Position numbers and translations under genes: made by a program. The notes beneath the pieces were generated by a model that saw only the letters and a program-made list of their open reading frames with translations, had not been told where the DNA came from and did not search any database. This document shows, in pieces, positions 1 through 9,021 of a DNA stretch of 64,000 bases. The stretch's first letter is position 1, and each line of letters begins with the position of its first letter. The stretch is from Kibdelosporangium aridum (GTDB lineage: Bacteria; Actinomycetota; Actinomycetes; Mycobacteriales; Pseudonocardiaceae). Where the stretch lies: assembly GCF_900176515.1 (NCBI RefSeq), contig NZ_FWXV01000001.1, forward strand, positions 806,001 to 870,000. Direction: 5' to 3'.

Positions 1-320
1 TTGTCGATCAACAGCGCCTCGCCTGAGGCGAAGACCAGGCCGGATGCCGTGCCCTCGATGGTGATCGACGTCCCGGTCAGGTGCTCGGCGCCCTCGACCA
101 CGTGGAAGACCAGAGTGCCGGGGTGCGCCTCGTCGGCGACCGCGATGGCGGCCAGCGGTGCCCCCGCGACCTTACGGGCGTGCGACGTGATCAGTTCGAG
201 GTCAGATCCGTTGCCGGCCAGCAAGGCAGCAGTGATCTCATTGGACGCACGCAGCCACGCCTCCCGGCGCCGCGACTCATCCAAGAGCCGGGCGTACTCG
301 TCCGGTGTCTTCTGGCCCAC
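1..320 (-). CDS. GAF-domain sensor histidine kinase (DevS/DosT-like), N-terminal part only
   Basis: The reverse strand stays open from about 320 to the window edge, so the 3' end is missing. The translation has a short N-terminal helix (LDESRRREAWLRASNEI) followed by a GAF-type stretch containing GAPLAAIAVADE and GTASGLVFASGEALLID. This is the pattern of the first GAF domain in actinobacterial DevS/DosT-like two-component kinases. Such kinases bind haem or small ligands and phosphorylate a NarL-type regulator. The GTG at 320 is the chosen start; an in-frame ATG at 401 would add 27 unlikely residues and has no Shine-Dalgarno. The kinase domain lies outside the window, so a GAF phosphatase or another GAF protein remains possible. 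Confidence 0.6.
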   Translation of the reverse strand, partial: MGQKTPDEYARLLDESRRREAWLRASNEITAALLAGNGSDLELITSHARKVAGAPLAAIAVADEAHPGTLVFHVVEGAEHLTGTSITIEGTASGLVFASGEALLID

Positions 321-325
321 AACAC

Positions 326-345
326 ACAGAGTAATTGGACTCTGT
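326..345. promoter_or_regulatory. inverted repeat between divergent genes
   Basis: ACAGAGT and ACTCTGT form a perfect 7-bp inverted repeat around a 6-nt AT-rich centre. It lies just upstream of the kinase GTG and about 75 bp before the plus-strand membrane peptide. It could be an operator for the divergent pair. It does not match a DevR/DosR box well, so the regulator is unknown. Confidence 0.3.
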
Positions 346-420
346 CGTCCACACCTCGAACGGACGAGAGTTGTTGCCTTAGAGGGATGTGGTATCCGCA
401 TTCGAGGAGGGACAGAGGAA

Positions 421-573
421 ATGTGGATGGCGATCAAGTTCGGCACGTTGGTGCGACTCGTGGCCACGGTTCTGGTGGTGTCGTTCATTCTGTTCGTGAT
501 GCTGAGCAACAACGGCTCGACGCAGACACCTGCACCGCCGCCGCCAGAGCCCGCGCCGACCGTACAGGCGTGA
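421..573 (+). CDS. small single-pass membrane protein
   Basis: This 50-residue ORF has a strong Shine-Dalgarno (GAGGAGG) about 9 nt before its ATG. It has one hydrophobic segment (about residues 8-27, LVRLVATVLVVSFILFVML) and then a Pro/Ala-rich tail of the type that lies outside the membrane. I do not recognise a family. It ends 31 bp before the DUF305 lipoprotein in the same direction, so the two may be co-transcribed. The good ribosome site and clean hydrophobic segment argue against a chance ORF. Confidence 0.5.
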   Translation: MWMAIKFGTLVRLVATVLVVSFILFVMLSNNGSTQTPAPPPPEPAPTVQA

Positions 574-604
574 ACCGAGCGCGTGTTCCGGCCGTGTTTG
601 AGGT

Positions 605-1093
605 GTGCGTGTTCTCCTTGTCCTCCTCGGACTGGTGCTGACCGGCTGCGCCGCTGAGCCCGTCGACCACAATTCGACGGACGTGCTTTTCACCCATCGG
701 ATGATCGCGCACAACGCCCAGTCGGTGGAGGCGGCACGGCTTGTCCAAGGCCGGACGGTCAACGCCAAAGTCATCAAGCTGGCCACGCAGATCGAGCAAG
801 GCGCACTCAACCCACAGCTCGCCGAATGGGCGAGCCGCTGGGAATCATCGCCGGACGACGCGGGCTCGGTGCCCGGCGAGATCAAGAACCTGGACGAGCT
901 GACCGGGTTGTCGGGACACGCGTTCACCAGTCGCTGGCTGGACACGATGATCGTGCACCACCGCGGCGCGATCACCATGGCAGAGAACGAACTCAGCCAC
1001 GGCAAGAACGCCGCGGCGAAGGCGTTCGCCCAGCAGGTGCTCGACTCCCGGCAGCCTCGGCTGGCCGAGATGCAGGGAATGACCGGCGGCTAG
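605..1093 (+). CDS. DUF305 family lipoprotein
   Basis: The 162-residue protein starts with a lipoprotein signal (hydrophobic stretch then the lipobox LTGC, Cys about residue 15), so it should be exported and lipid-anchored. The mature part carries both DUF305 hallmarks, HRMIAHN near the N-terminus and MIVHHRGAITMAENEL in the second half. DUF305 proteins are ferritin-like four-helix bundles, often linked to copper or other metal handling; the function of this copy is not shown. The GTG at 605 places the lipobox correctly. Its TAG stop shares the palindrome CTAG with the stop of the convergent DUF2264 gene. Confidence 0.85.
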   Translation: MRVLLVLLGLVLTGCAAEPVDHNSTDVLFTHRMIAHNAQSVEAARLVQGRTVNAKVIKLATQIEQGALNPQLAEWASRWESSPDDAGSVPGEIKNLDELTGLSGHAFTSRWLDTMIVHHRGAITMAENELSHGKNAAAKAFAQQVLDSRQPRLAEMQGMTGG

Positions 1094-2823
1094 GTCACGT
1101 GGATGTCGTTGTCCCCGAACGTGATCCTTGTGGTCTGGCCGAACCAGTGGACTTCAAGGCCGTTCGGCGTCGCTTGTGCGCTTGCTTGCAGCGGTGGTTC
1201 TTCGTTGTCGCTGAGCAGGGCGAGGGCGGCGAAGATGGCAGTGCCTTCGACGTCGGCGGTCAGCCTCGGGACTCGTACCCACGGTGTGTAGGCGGTGCCT
1301 TGGGGTGCGCGGACTTCGTCCTTGCCGGTCCAGCCGTGGAGGGGGACGAGCTGGGAATGCAGTTCGGTGGCCCAGCCGGTTTCCTGGACTTTCGCGAGGT
1401 GCGGTGCTTTGTGGACCCGATGCACCCGTAGTTCGTAACGGCCGTGGGCGATGGTGACGCTTTCCACCTTGAGGCCCGGAACCATGGGCGGGCCGCTGGG
1501 AAAGACCGGCCGATACCACGAGGCGGCCCAGTTGCTCTTGGCGTTGATGGGGTGAATTCGCCTGCGGACACTGTGGACACCGTTGATCACGACACTGAAG
1601 TGGTTGTCCGCGACGTTGGTCTTGGCTGTCGGTCCGGTTTTCGTGGAGTACGCCAGCCTTGAGTAGTGTGGGTCGTCGTCCGCGGCTGACTCGCCTTCGT
1701 GCGGTTTGACGTGGTCACTGCCGTGGTTGTGCAGCCTTGCGATCCCGTCGGCCACTTGGATCAGGAACCCAGGAGCCGGAACAGCCAGGGTCTTCTCGGG
1801 TATTGGTTCCTCCTGCTCAGTCCATAGTGGATGGTCTTCGGCGGCGAGCAGGCACACGAAGGCCTTCGATGCCCAGTACGGCGAGGCAGGACCCGAGTAG
1901 TTCTGCAGCGTGGGCTCGTGCGGGCCGTGCCAGCCGAGGCTGAGCAGACCGTCTTGGCCGATGGAGCCGTAGCGTTCGAAATAGTTCAGCGACCGGTTGA
2001 TCAGACCTTGGGACTGCCCGGGCGTCAAGGGAGTGTGGCCGGTGACGGCACCGAGCGCCACCGCTGATGCGGCCGCGAACCGGTAGGTGAGAGAACGTCC
2101 GAAGTGGATCGGAGCGCCATCTTTCCCGAACAGCAGGGAAAAGCTCTCCAGGTGCTCCTTGAGCCGTTCCCCGTGATGGGTTTCCTCGTTGTTCAGGTAG
2201 GCGTCGAGCACGGGGTAGAGGTGCAGGGCCCAACCGTTGTAGTGGTCGAACGCCCGTCCGTCACCGTCGGAGTACCAACCTTGCCCGCGGTACCAGCTCT
2301 CCAGCAGGTCCAGCGCCCGCTCCCGTGCGCGCTTCGTGACTGCGTCGCCCCGTCCAACGGATTCCAGGAACCCGGCGACGGTGTAGGGGAAGAGGTACCA
2401 GTTGTTCGGCGCGGGGACGTTCGTCAGCGCGTCCCGCAACCAGGCCTCAGCCTGGTCTTTTGTGGCTTCGTCGAGCCTGTCCCACAGCCACGGCCGGGTA
2501 AGCCGGAGCCCCAAGGCAATCGAGGCGGACTCCACCATCGGCTGGCCGAAGACATCGTGACCTTGGATCCTCGGCCAGGCACCGCCCATCCCGGCCTGCA
2601 AGCCTTCCGCATACCTCTCGAGCCAGCGGTCGTCCTGGGTACCCGCGGCCCGGAACGCGGCAGCGAGGAAAGTCCGGGCATAACCTTCCAACCCGTCCGA
2701 CAGCACACCGCTCTTAGACGGCCGCCCCGGCAGATCAAGCAGGGCGCTGTCCGGCGTCGCCCACCGCCATGCCGCCTCGAGCAGCCGATCCGCCGTCGAG
2801 ATCCAGTGTTCGCGGGTACTCAT
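1090..2823 (-). CDS. DUF2264 domain protein
   Basis: This 577-residue protein matches DUF2264 along its length: N-terminal RLLEAAWRWATPDSALLDLPG, then GLEGYARTFLAAAFRAAG, NNWYLFP, and FDHYNGWALHLYPVLDAY. The family has an alpha/alpha-barrel look and often sits in carbohydrate-utilisation loci, so a role on sugars or uronates is plausible but not shown. There is no signal peptide, so it is cytoplasmic. I chose the ATG at 2823, which has GAAGGGG about 11 nt upstream, over the GTG at 2835. It is convergent with the DUF305 gene and both use CTAG for their stops. Confidence 0.8.
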   Translation of the reverse strand: MSTREHWISTADRLLEAAWRWATPDSALLDLPGRPSKSGVLSDGLEGYARTFLAAAFRAAGTQDDRWLERYAEGLQAGMGGAWPRIQGHDVFGQPMVESASIALGLRLTRPWLWDRLDEATKDQAEAWLRDALTNVPAPNNWYLFPYTVAGFLESVGRGDAVTKRARERALDLLESWYRGQGWYSDGDGRAFDHYNGWALHLYPVLDAYLNNEETHHGERLKEHLESFSLLFGKDGAPIHFGRSLTYRFAAASAVALGAVTGHTPLTPGQSQGLINRSLNYFERYGSIGQDGLLSLGWHGPHEPTLQNYSGPASPYWASKAFVCLLAAEDHPLWTEQEEPIPEKTLAVPAPGFLIQVADGIARLHNHGSDHVKPHEGESAADDDPHYSRLAYSTKTGPTAKTNVADNHFSVVINGVHSVRRRIHPINAKSNWAASWYRPVFPSGPPMVPGLKVESVTIAHGRYELRVHRVHKAPHLAKVQETGWATELHSQLVPLHGWTGKDEVRAPQGTAYTPWVRVPRLTADVEGTAIFAALALLSDNEEPPLQASAQATPNGLEVHWFGQTTRITFGDNDIHVT

Positions 2824-2893
2824 CCGGAACGCCACCCCTTCGCACAGCCGGACAGTTCGACCTGGACATAGTGATCCGGCTGATCAACGGAAC

Positions 2894-3277
2894 CTAATCA
2901 CCTTCACGGACGTAGAACTCGCCGCGTTTCCACGAGATCCGCTCGGTGCCGCCCGTCGGCCAGTCGGAGGAGACCCGCCGACGGCGGTTGCCGAGCGTCC
3001 CGAGGTCTCGTAGCAGGTCCTTGGCGTCGACAATGTACTTCGCCTCGATGGGCGTGACAGGCACGACGTCGAAGTACTGCGCGTCGTCACCGCCCTGCCA
3101 GTCCACGAACTCGGTGAAGATCGCCACGAACTGCTGCCCGCACTCCGGACACTTCCGCACCGACACGCCGAAGTGCGAATCCGACACGATGCGCTGCGTC
3201 GTCTGGAGATTCTTGACGCAGTACTCCATCACAGTCGCCGCGTCCTCGCCGTAGCACCTCTCGCACCCCAGGTCCAT
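2894..3277 (-). CDS. hypothetical protein with a zinc-ribbon-like CPECG motif
   Basis: I do not recognise this 127-residue soluble protein. It has Cys pairs near the N-terminus (GCERCYGED) and in the middle (KCPECGQQF), which together could bind one zinc as a small ribbon. It also has an acidic, aromatic segment (FVDWQGGDDAQYF) and a basic tail. It diverges from the MFS gene at 3346 with about 70 bp between. The start is the ATG preceding DLGCERC. Confidence 0.6.
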   Translation of the reverse strand: MDLGCERCYGEDAATVMEYCVKNLQTTQRIVSDSHFGVSVRKCPECGQQFVAIFTEFVDWQGGDDAQYFDVVPVTPIEAKYIVDAKDLLRDLGTLGNRRRRVSSDWPTGGTERISWKRGEFYVREGD

Positions 3278-3345
3278 GCGGTGACCTTAGATCTATCACG
3301 GTAGGTAGTCGACGCAACACGGTCCGCCGTTTACAGTGCAAAACT

Positions 3346-4527
3346 GTGCGCGGTGACAGTGGGGTGCGGTTGACGGCTGTGCTGCGCGTGCGGGAGTTCC
3401 GGGGGTTGTGGCTCGCCGAGCTGTTGTCGGTCGGTGGGGATCAGCTCGCGCGAGTCGCTGTCGCTGTCCTTGTCTACCGGCAGACGGGGTCGGCGACGTG
3501 GACGACGCTCAGCTATGCGATGACGTTCCTGCCGAATCTGTTGGGCAGCGTGTTCCTGGCGAGTCTTGCCGACCGGTTCAGAAGGCGGGAGTTGATCGTT
3601 GCGACCGACCTGTGCCGGGCGCTCTTGGCTGCTGTCATGGCGGTGCCGGGGTTGCCGTTGCCGGTTCTCGGTGTCCTCGTCGCCTTGTTGTCGTTCGCGG
3701 GTGGGCCGTTCAAGGCCGCGCAGCTTTCCTTGATGTACCAAGTGCTTGGTCAGCATTACGTGCAAGGCCTCTCCATCCGGACGATCTCCACGCAGCTGGC
3801 TCAGCTCGTGGGGTTTGCGGCCGGGGGAGCGGTGCTCACCATCGTGAGTCCCTACGCGGTGTTGGCGTTCAACGCGGCGACGTTCGTGATGGCCGCGGTC
3901 ATGGTCTGGCTGACGGTGAACAGTCGTCCTGGGACGGATCGCACGAGAAGCACGACGGGTGTCGCACGGATGATCTGGCGCGATCCTGTGCTGCGTAGCT
4001 TGATCGTGTTGGCGTGGATGGTCGGTCTCTTCGTTGTGCCCGAGGGGCTTGCCGCGCCCTACGCTGACGAGCTCATGGCCGGGGTTGCCGCCGTCGGGTT
4101 TCTGATGGCCGCCGATCCGGCGGGCAGCATTATTGGCGCGTGGCTGTCCGGCCGCATGACCGAGCAGGCGCGGGAGCGCATGCTCGTTCCGTTCGCGATT
4201 CTCGCCGGGGTTCCCCTCATCCTCTGCTTTCTGCAACCCGGTGTGCTGATTTCCGTCGTGCTGTGGGGGATTTCCGGTGTCGCGTCGACCGCGTACCTCA
4301 TCGAAACCCAGGCCGCTTTTGTCAAGCGGGTACCCGAGTATTGCCGGGGCACCGCTGTGGGCTTGGGCAGTGCGGGTGTCCAGGCATCACAAGGTGTCGC
4401 GATCGCGTTGGGCGGCGTTGTCGCCGACGCCGTCAGCCCGAGTACCGCCGTCGCGTTGGCCGGTCTCAGTGGTGCGGGATTTGCCGCCCTTGTCGGTGTC
4501 TCGTGGCTTCGCGCCCGCCAGCGGTAA
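3346..4527 (+). CDS. MFS transporter, drug-exporter type
   Basis: The 393-residue protein has about 12 hydrophobic segments and the MFS N-terminal signature region (FRGLWLAELLSVGGDQLARVAVAVLVY), with a loop-2/3 motif LADRFRRRELIVATD. This resembles the DHA3/enterobactin-exporter (EntS-like) branch that exports drugs or small metabolites by proton antiport. The start is uncertain: GTG 3346 has no clear Shine-Dalgarno, and GTG 3364 is an alternative 6 codons in. No substrate gene lies next to it. Confidence 0.85.
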   Translation: MRGDSGVRLTAVLRVREFRGLWLAELLSVGGDQLARVAVAVLVYRQTGSATWTTLSYAMTFLPNLLGSVFLASLADRFRRRELIVATDLCRALLAAVMAVPGLPLPVLGVLVALLSFAGGPFKAAQLSLMYQVLGQHYVQGLSIRTISTQLAQLVGFAAGGAVLTIVSPYAVLAFNAATFVMAAVMVWLTVNSRPGTDRTRSTTGVARMIWRDPVLRSLIVLAWMVGLFVVPEGLAAPYADELMAGVAAVGFLMAADPAGSIIGAWLSGRMTEQARERMLVPFAILAGVPLILCFLQPGVLISVVLWGISGVASTAYLIETQAAFVKRVPEYCRGTAVGLGSAGVQASQGVAIALGGVVADAVSPSTAVALAGLSGAGFAALVGVSWLRARQR

Positions 4528-4688
4528 TGATTCTGGCCTCGCGACGATAGATGTCTGGCGAGCGCGAGGCACACGGTCGGTGCTCACCAGTCCTTTCCGC
4601 GCATCTCCTGTCACCTCCGTTCTGCAGCTAGTACGGTTTGTGTCCGGGCAGTTACACTGTTCGATCGGGCGGGAGGTGAGAAGAAGTC

Positions 4689-6029
4689 GTGACCATGTTC
4701 CGCTTCCGAAGCCGACGACACAAAGGGCTCGCGAACCCGGCGAGCTGGTCGGTGTGGTCGCTCCCGCGCCACCTTGTCTGTTATGTCCTCGGCGTCGACG
4801 CTTTCGCGGTCATCATCACCGCTGTTCTGCTGAGCACCAACCCGCCGACAACGCGCGATCTTGTCATGGGCGGCGCGATCATCGGCCTAGGCTTGGTGAA
4901 CGCCGAGATATCCCGGCATGTCGAGCGCATGCGCAGGAGGTTCTCCGACACCCCGCACGTCAATCTCACTTCGATCTGGACCGTCGCCGCCGCATTGGTT
5001 CTGTCGCCGGGACTCGCGGCCGGGGTTGTCGCGGCGCTGTATCTGCACTTGTGGATTCGTAGCTGGTATCGCGTCCGTGGTGTGCACGCCTATCGCCTCA
5101 CGTTCAGCGCGGCCACCATTGTTCTCGCCTGCCACGCGGCCACCGGAATCCAGCAGCTGCTCGGACCGGAAACCCTCGTCAAAGCAGTATTCCCGGAAGC
5201 GCTCTGGGGTATTCCACTCGCCATCGCCGCGTTCTCGGCGGTGAACACCGGGCTGATCGCCGGGGCCATCGCTTTGTCCGAGCGCACGCTGAAACCCGTG
5301 CGGATTCTGGGCAGCTGGCACGCCAACGCACTGGAATTCGCGACCATCTGCCTCGGCGCGCTCGCCGCGATCCTGCTGGCCTGGAAACCGTTGCTGGTCG
5401 CGTTGTTCATCCCGGCTTTGCACGTGCTGCACCGCAGCCTGTTGATCCGCCAGTTCGAGCAGGCCGCCGCGACCGACCCGAAGACCGGGCTGCTGAATGC
5501 CGCGGCCTGGCACACCGTCATCACCAAGGAGTACGACCGCGCCAAGCGGGAAGGCACGACGCTCGGTGTCCTGATGATCGACCTCGACCACTTCAAGCAG
5601 GTCAACGACGGTTACGGCCATCTGGCGGGCGACCAGGTCCTCGAAGCGGTCGCCAACGCGCTGCGGGCCGAGACCCGCCGGTACGACGTGGTCGGCCGGT
5701 TCGGCGGTGAGGAGTTCGTGATCGGCCTGCCCGAGGTCGAGGACAAGGAGCTCATCGAGATCGGCGAACGCATCTGCGAGCGGATCAGGAAACTCCGGGT
5801 CACGGTCAACGACAACGAAGTGGTCGACGGCCTGACCGTGTCCATCGGCGCGGCCGCCTACCCGGCTACCCGGGGCGGCCTCGACCAGTTGCTGCTCGCG
5901 GCCGACCTCGCCGCGTTCGGCGCCAAGGACGCCGGCCGCGACCAGGTCGTGGTGAGCAGGCCGCAGGCTAAGGGCCGCGGCGCTGCCGCGCGGACTCGAG
6001 CTCAGCCTGGTGGTCCTGAGCCCACTTGA
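4689..6029 (+). CDS. membrane-bound diguanylate cyclase (GGDEF)
   Basis: The 446-residue protein has an N-terminal half with about six membrane segments (residues about 25-260), then a GGDEF domain. The active-site motif reads RFGGEEF, and the metal-binding segment LMIDLDHFKQVND is intact, so it should make c-di-GMP from two GTP. No clear RxxD inhibitory site is seen upstream of the motif. GGGAGGTGAG upstream supports the GTG start at 4689. The last 62 bp overlap the convergent HxlR gene. c-di-GMP controls development and antibiotic production in streptomycetes; the stimulus for the membrane sensor is unknown. Confidence 0.9.
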   Translation: MTMFRFRSRRHKGLANPASWSVWSLPRHLVCYVLGVDAFAVIITAVLLSTNPPTTRDLVMGGAIIGLGLVNAEISRHVERMRRRFSDTPHVNLTSIWTVAAALVLSPGLAAGVVAALYLHLWIRSWYRVRGVHAYRLTFSAATIVLACHAATGIQQLLGPETLVKAVFPEALWGIPLAIAAFSAVNTGLIAGAIALSERTLKPVRILGSWHANALEFATICLGALAAILLAWKPLLVALFIPALHVLHRSLLIRQFEQAAATDPKTGLLNAAAWHTVITKEYDRAKREGTTLGVLMIDLDHFKQVNDGYGHLAGDQVLEAVANALRAETRRYDVVGRFGGEEFVIGLPEVEDKELIEIGERICERIRKLRVTVNDNEVVDGLTVSIGAAAYPATRGGLDQLLLAADLAAFGAKDAGRDQVVVSRPQAKGRGAAARTRAQPGGPEPT

Positions 6030-6363
6030 TCAACGGGCGCACCGACCTGAGCAGCGAGCTGCCCATCGGCGTGAGTTCGTAGTACACCGGCTGGAACAGC
6101 GCGTCCGGCGTGCTCTGCCGTTGCACAATGCCGTCCCGCTGCAGCCTCGACAGCGTTTCGGTAAGCACTTTCCTGGTCAACGGGCGGACGTGGTTGACCC
6201 AGCCGGACCGTTCTTCAACGGCATTGATCGCATTCAGCAGATCGGTGAAGTTCAGCGGGCCGGGCGCCAATGACGCGAGCACAGCGGGAACCCATTGCCC
6301 GTTGAGCACCGCCATGGCGTCCAGCAGGCTTTGTCGATATGGGACATTTTCGCCTGCCATCAC
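5968..6363 (-). CDS. HxlR-family transcriptional regulator
   Basis: At 131 residues this is the usual size for HxlR proteins. It shows the family pattern NGQWVPAVLASLAPGPLNFTDLLNAI, then LTRKVLTETLSRLQRDGIVQR and a beta-wing ending VYYELTPMGSSLLRSVRPL. The first helix usually carries GGKW with a redox Cys nearby; neither a Cys nor the exact motif is present, so it is probably not thiol-based. It overlaps the end of the diguanylate cyclase gene tail to tail. Its target is not evident. Confidence 0.88.
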   Translation of the reverse strand: MMAGENVPYRQSLLDAMAVLNGQWVPAVLASLAPGPLNFTDLLNAINAVEERSGWVNHVRPLTRKVLTETLSRLQRDGIVQRQSTPDALFQPVYYELTPMGSSLLRSVRPLIKWAQDHQAELESARQRRGP

Positions 6364-6506
6364 GCCACCCCCTCCGACACCGGGCTTCAGCGTACCTCCG
6401 AATGAGTGAACATCGCCGTGTTACCTCAAGGTGTCACGGGCACTCACCTTGCGGTAACACGGCGCCACCGGGGTAGGAACGAATAGGGCGAGGGCAAGGG
6501 GGGCAC

Positions 6507-6585
6507 AAGCGGCCATGACTCGATCCATTACTGGGAGGCCATCCGCGCATGTGGTGTTCCAGCGGATCTGGAGTCATGGCCGCTT
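6507..6585. terminator. long hairpin after the XRE-SARP gene
   Basis: A perfect 15-bp inverted repeat (AAGCGGCCATGACTC at 6507-6521 with its complement at 6571-6585) continues as GATCC/GGATC after a 2-nt bulge, giving a 20-bp stem around a 37-nt loop. It starts 15 nt beyond the stop codon of the minus-strand regulator at 6601. There is no T-run, as is common for actinobacterial terminators. The rest of the 6364-6600 gap shows no gene. Confidence 0.5.
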
Positions 6586-6600
6586 CCGTCCGATGATGAT

Positions 6601-8730
6601 CTAACGGGCGTCCCTGACAAAGTGTGCGAATGTCGGGATCGGAACCGCAGGGAATGCGCCGAGCAGATTCGCTCGGGACACCCGGCCGTTTCCGGCCAGC
6701 ACGCTCGCCGCGCGTGATCGCGCCGCGCGGTAGAAATCGATCAGGTTCTGGGCGGGTTCCTGGATTTCTTGTCCGGCTTTCTGCCTGGCATAGGCACGCA
6801 ACAGGTCGTGGAACCGGAATCGGCCGTTGACGTCCCGGTCGAGCAGATGCGCGTCGGCCAGTTCGTCGAGCAGCGCGCCGGCTTTTTCGCGTGACGTGTT
6901 CAGCAGGACGGCTGCGGCGTACACGTCCAAAGTGTTTCCCGGCAGCAACCCGAGCAATCGGAACAGCCGGGCGCCTTCAGCGGACAACTTGTTGTACGAC
7001 CACGAGAACACCGCACCGATCGAGGCATACGGATCGTCGCCCGCGTCGAGCAGCCGCAGCCGGTGCTGCTCGTCGGCGAGCTCCTCAGCCAGTTCCACGA
7101 GGTCGACGTCGGGCTTGCGGGCTGCGAGGTCCGCGACCAGCCGGATCGCCAACGGCAGGTGGCCGCACTGCTCGACCAGTGCGTCGGAGGCCTCAGGCGC
7201 ACTGGTGACCCGGTCGCCGATCAGGGTCGTCATCAGTGCACGGGACTCGGCCAGGCTCAGCACCCCGAGGTCGATCAGCCGCGCGCCTTCCCGGACGGCG
7301 AGGCCACGCAGCGAGTCGCGACTCGTGATCACCACGAACGCCTCGGACGTGCCCGGCAGCAACGGCCGTACGACGCTGGCGGCCTGAGCGTTGTCCAGGA
7401 TCATCAGCATGCGCCGGTCGGCGACCACCGTGCGGAACAGCGCCGAGCGCTCGTTGACGTCACGCGGTATGGAATGGGTCTCGACGCCCAGCGCACGCAG
7501 GAACGCGGCCAGGGCATCGGCCGGATCGACCGGCTCGTCGGGGTCGTAGCCACGCAGGTTGACGTACAGCTGGCCGTCCGGGAAGTGGTGCTTGTTCTTG
7601 TGCCCCCAGTGCAGGGCCAACGCTGTCTTGCCGACGCCCGCGGAGCCCGCGATCGCGGCGATCACCATGGCGGCTGAGTTGCCGCCGCGGACCTCGGCCA
7701 GCAGCGAGTCCAGCGCGGCCAGCTGGTGACGGCGGCCGGAGAAACACACCACGTCGGCGGGCAACTGTGCGGGCACGAACCGGCTCGCCTTGGCCGGAAC
7801 GTCCTGGCGCAGCACACGTTCGTGCGCACTGCGCAACTCGGCGCTCGGGTCGACGCCGAGTTCGTTGCCCAGCAGCTGCCGTGCGCCCGCGTACAGGCTG
7901 ATCGCGTCCGCCTGCCTGCCCGCGGCGGCCAGCGCGAGCATGACTCGTGCCAGCAGGCCCTCGTGCATCGGCGCTTCCACGATCAACGCCTGCAGCCTGC
8001 GGATCACGTCGTCCTGCCTGCTCGGCTCGACAACCGCGTCCGCGTAGGCCATCGCCGCACTGATCCGGCGTTCCTGCGCCGAGACGGCGGCCGGATGCCA
8101 CCGCAACCGGTCCGGCAGATCCGCGAGGACCGGGCCACGCCACTGGTCCAATGCGGCTGCCAGTTTCTCCGGATTTTCACCTTGCTGGAGCAGTGCGTCG
8201 AATTCCGCGATATCGAGTTCCTGCGCACCGAGGGTCAAACGGTAGCCGCTCGGCGCCGTGACGATGGCGTTGTGGCCGTGGGAGCCACCATTTCCGAGCG
8301 CTTTCCGTAGCCGGGTGACGTACGTGTGAATGAGGTTCTGCCAGGTCGGGGGCGGTGTGGTGCCCCACAGCAGCTCCACGATCTCGTCACGGGAAACGGT
8401 CGTGCCGTACCGCAGCGCGAGCAATCCGAGCAGGCACCGTTGCTTTTGTGCGCCCAGTTCCTGCACCACACCGCCCAGCTGGACGGCCAACGGCCCGAGC
8501 ACGCTCACTCGAATGGCCGAGTCCGAACAGCAGCACGCGATCTCCGGGTCAATCCCCAGCGTGCTGATCACCCGGTCGATCGACTTGGACAGCGTGTCGG
8601 GTAGCCGGCCTTGTTCGATTTTGCCGATCGTCCGGACGCTCAGGTCCGCCAGTTCGGCCAAATCACGTTGCGTCAATCCCAACTCCACGCGCCGTCGCCG
8701 AACCACCGTCCCGAATGCGGTACCACGCAT
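6601..8730 (-). CDS. XRE-SARP-BTAD-NB-ARC transcriptional regulator
   Basis: Domains in order: an XRE-type HTH (residues about 5-60, RRRVELGLTQRDLAELADLSVRTIGKIEQG), a SARP/OmpR-C DNA-binding domain (about 75-160), a BTAD helical domain (about 165-310), and an NB-ARC ATPase with Walker A GSAGVGKTALALHW and an LMILDN Walker B. There is no C-terminal TPR block, so it ends at 709 residues. AfsR-like proteins bind direct heptamer repeats and activate antibiotic or developmental genes when the ATPase allows. The extra N-terminal XRE domain gives two potential DNA-binding heads. ATG 8730 is preceded by GGGGGG at 5 nt and preferred over GTG 8754. It diverges from another SARP gene at 9022. Confidence 0.9.
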   Translation of the reverse strand: MRGTAFGTVVRRRRVELGLTQRDLAELADLSVRTIGKIEQGRLPDTLSKSIDRVISTLGIDPEIACCCSDSAIRVSVLGPLAVQLGGVVQELGAQKQRCLLGLLALRYGTTVSRDEIVELLWGTTPPPTWQNLIHTYVTRLRKALGNGGSHGHNAIVTAPSGYRLTLGAQELDIAEFDALLQQGENPEKLAAALDQWRGPVLADLPDRLRWHPAAVSAQERRISAAMAYADAVVEPSRQDDVIRRLQALIVEAPMHEGLLARVMLALAAAGRQADAISLYAGARQLLGNELGVDPSAELRSAHERVLRQDVPAKASRFVPAQLPADVVCFSGRRHQLAALDSLLAEVRGGNSAAMVIAAIAGSAGVGKTALALHWGHKNKHHFPDGQLYVNLRGYDPDEPVDPADALAAFLRALGVETHSIPRDVNERSALFRTVVADRRMLMILDNAQAASVVRPLLPGTSEAFVVITSRDSLRGLAVREGARLIDLGVLSLAESRALMTTLIGDRVTSAPEASDALVEQCGHLPLAIRLVADLAARKPDVDLVELAEELADEQHRLRLLDAGDDPYASIGAVFSWSYNKLSAEGARLFRLLGLLPGNTLDVYAAAVLLNTSREKAGALLDELADAHLLDRDVNGRFRFHDLLRAYARQKAGQEIQEPAQNLIDFYRAARSRAASVLAGNGRVSRANLLGAFPAVPIPTFAHFVRDAR

Positions 8731-9021
8731 CACAACCCCCCGGTTGTCGCACACTCGCCCACCCCGCGCCTGGCAACTGCGTGCCAGATACGCGGTAAAG
8801 ATACCGATCTTGTCCCCGCGATGCCGATAACTGCTGGTCCAGGGCCTGCGACCTGCGCTTATCCAGTACAGGTCCGGTCCAGCGGCGCTGGTTATCCTGC
8901 AGTGGCCAGGGGACGGGAGTGCAATGCGGTATTTGCATCGGGCGGGTTTCGACTCGGTTTATCCCGAAGTGTGGACGCCAGATTTTCCACGCGTATCCGC
9001 CATTCGGGGGAGCGCGGCGTG
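8731..9021. other. intergenic region between two divergent SARP regulators
   Basis: About 290 bp separate the two regulator starts and must contain both promoters. I found no convincing ORF, tRNA or strong inverted repeat. The reading frame upstream of 9022 stays open, but the text there looks non-coding and lacks a ribosome site. SARP direct repeats could be hidden here, but I could not identify a convincing pair by eye. Confidence 0.4.

Noticed and set aside
8611..9021. N-terminal extension of the AfsR-type gene
   Set aside because: No domain or ribosome site; the SARP domain begins right after ATG 9022, which has GGGGGAG upstream.
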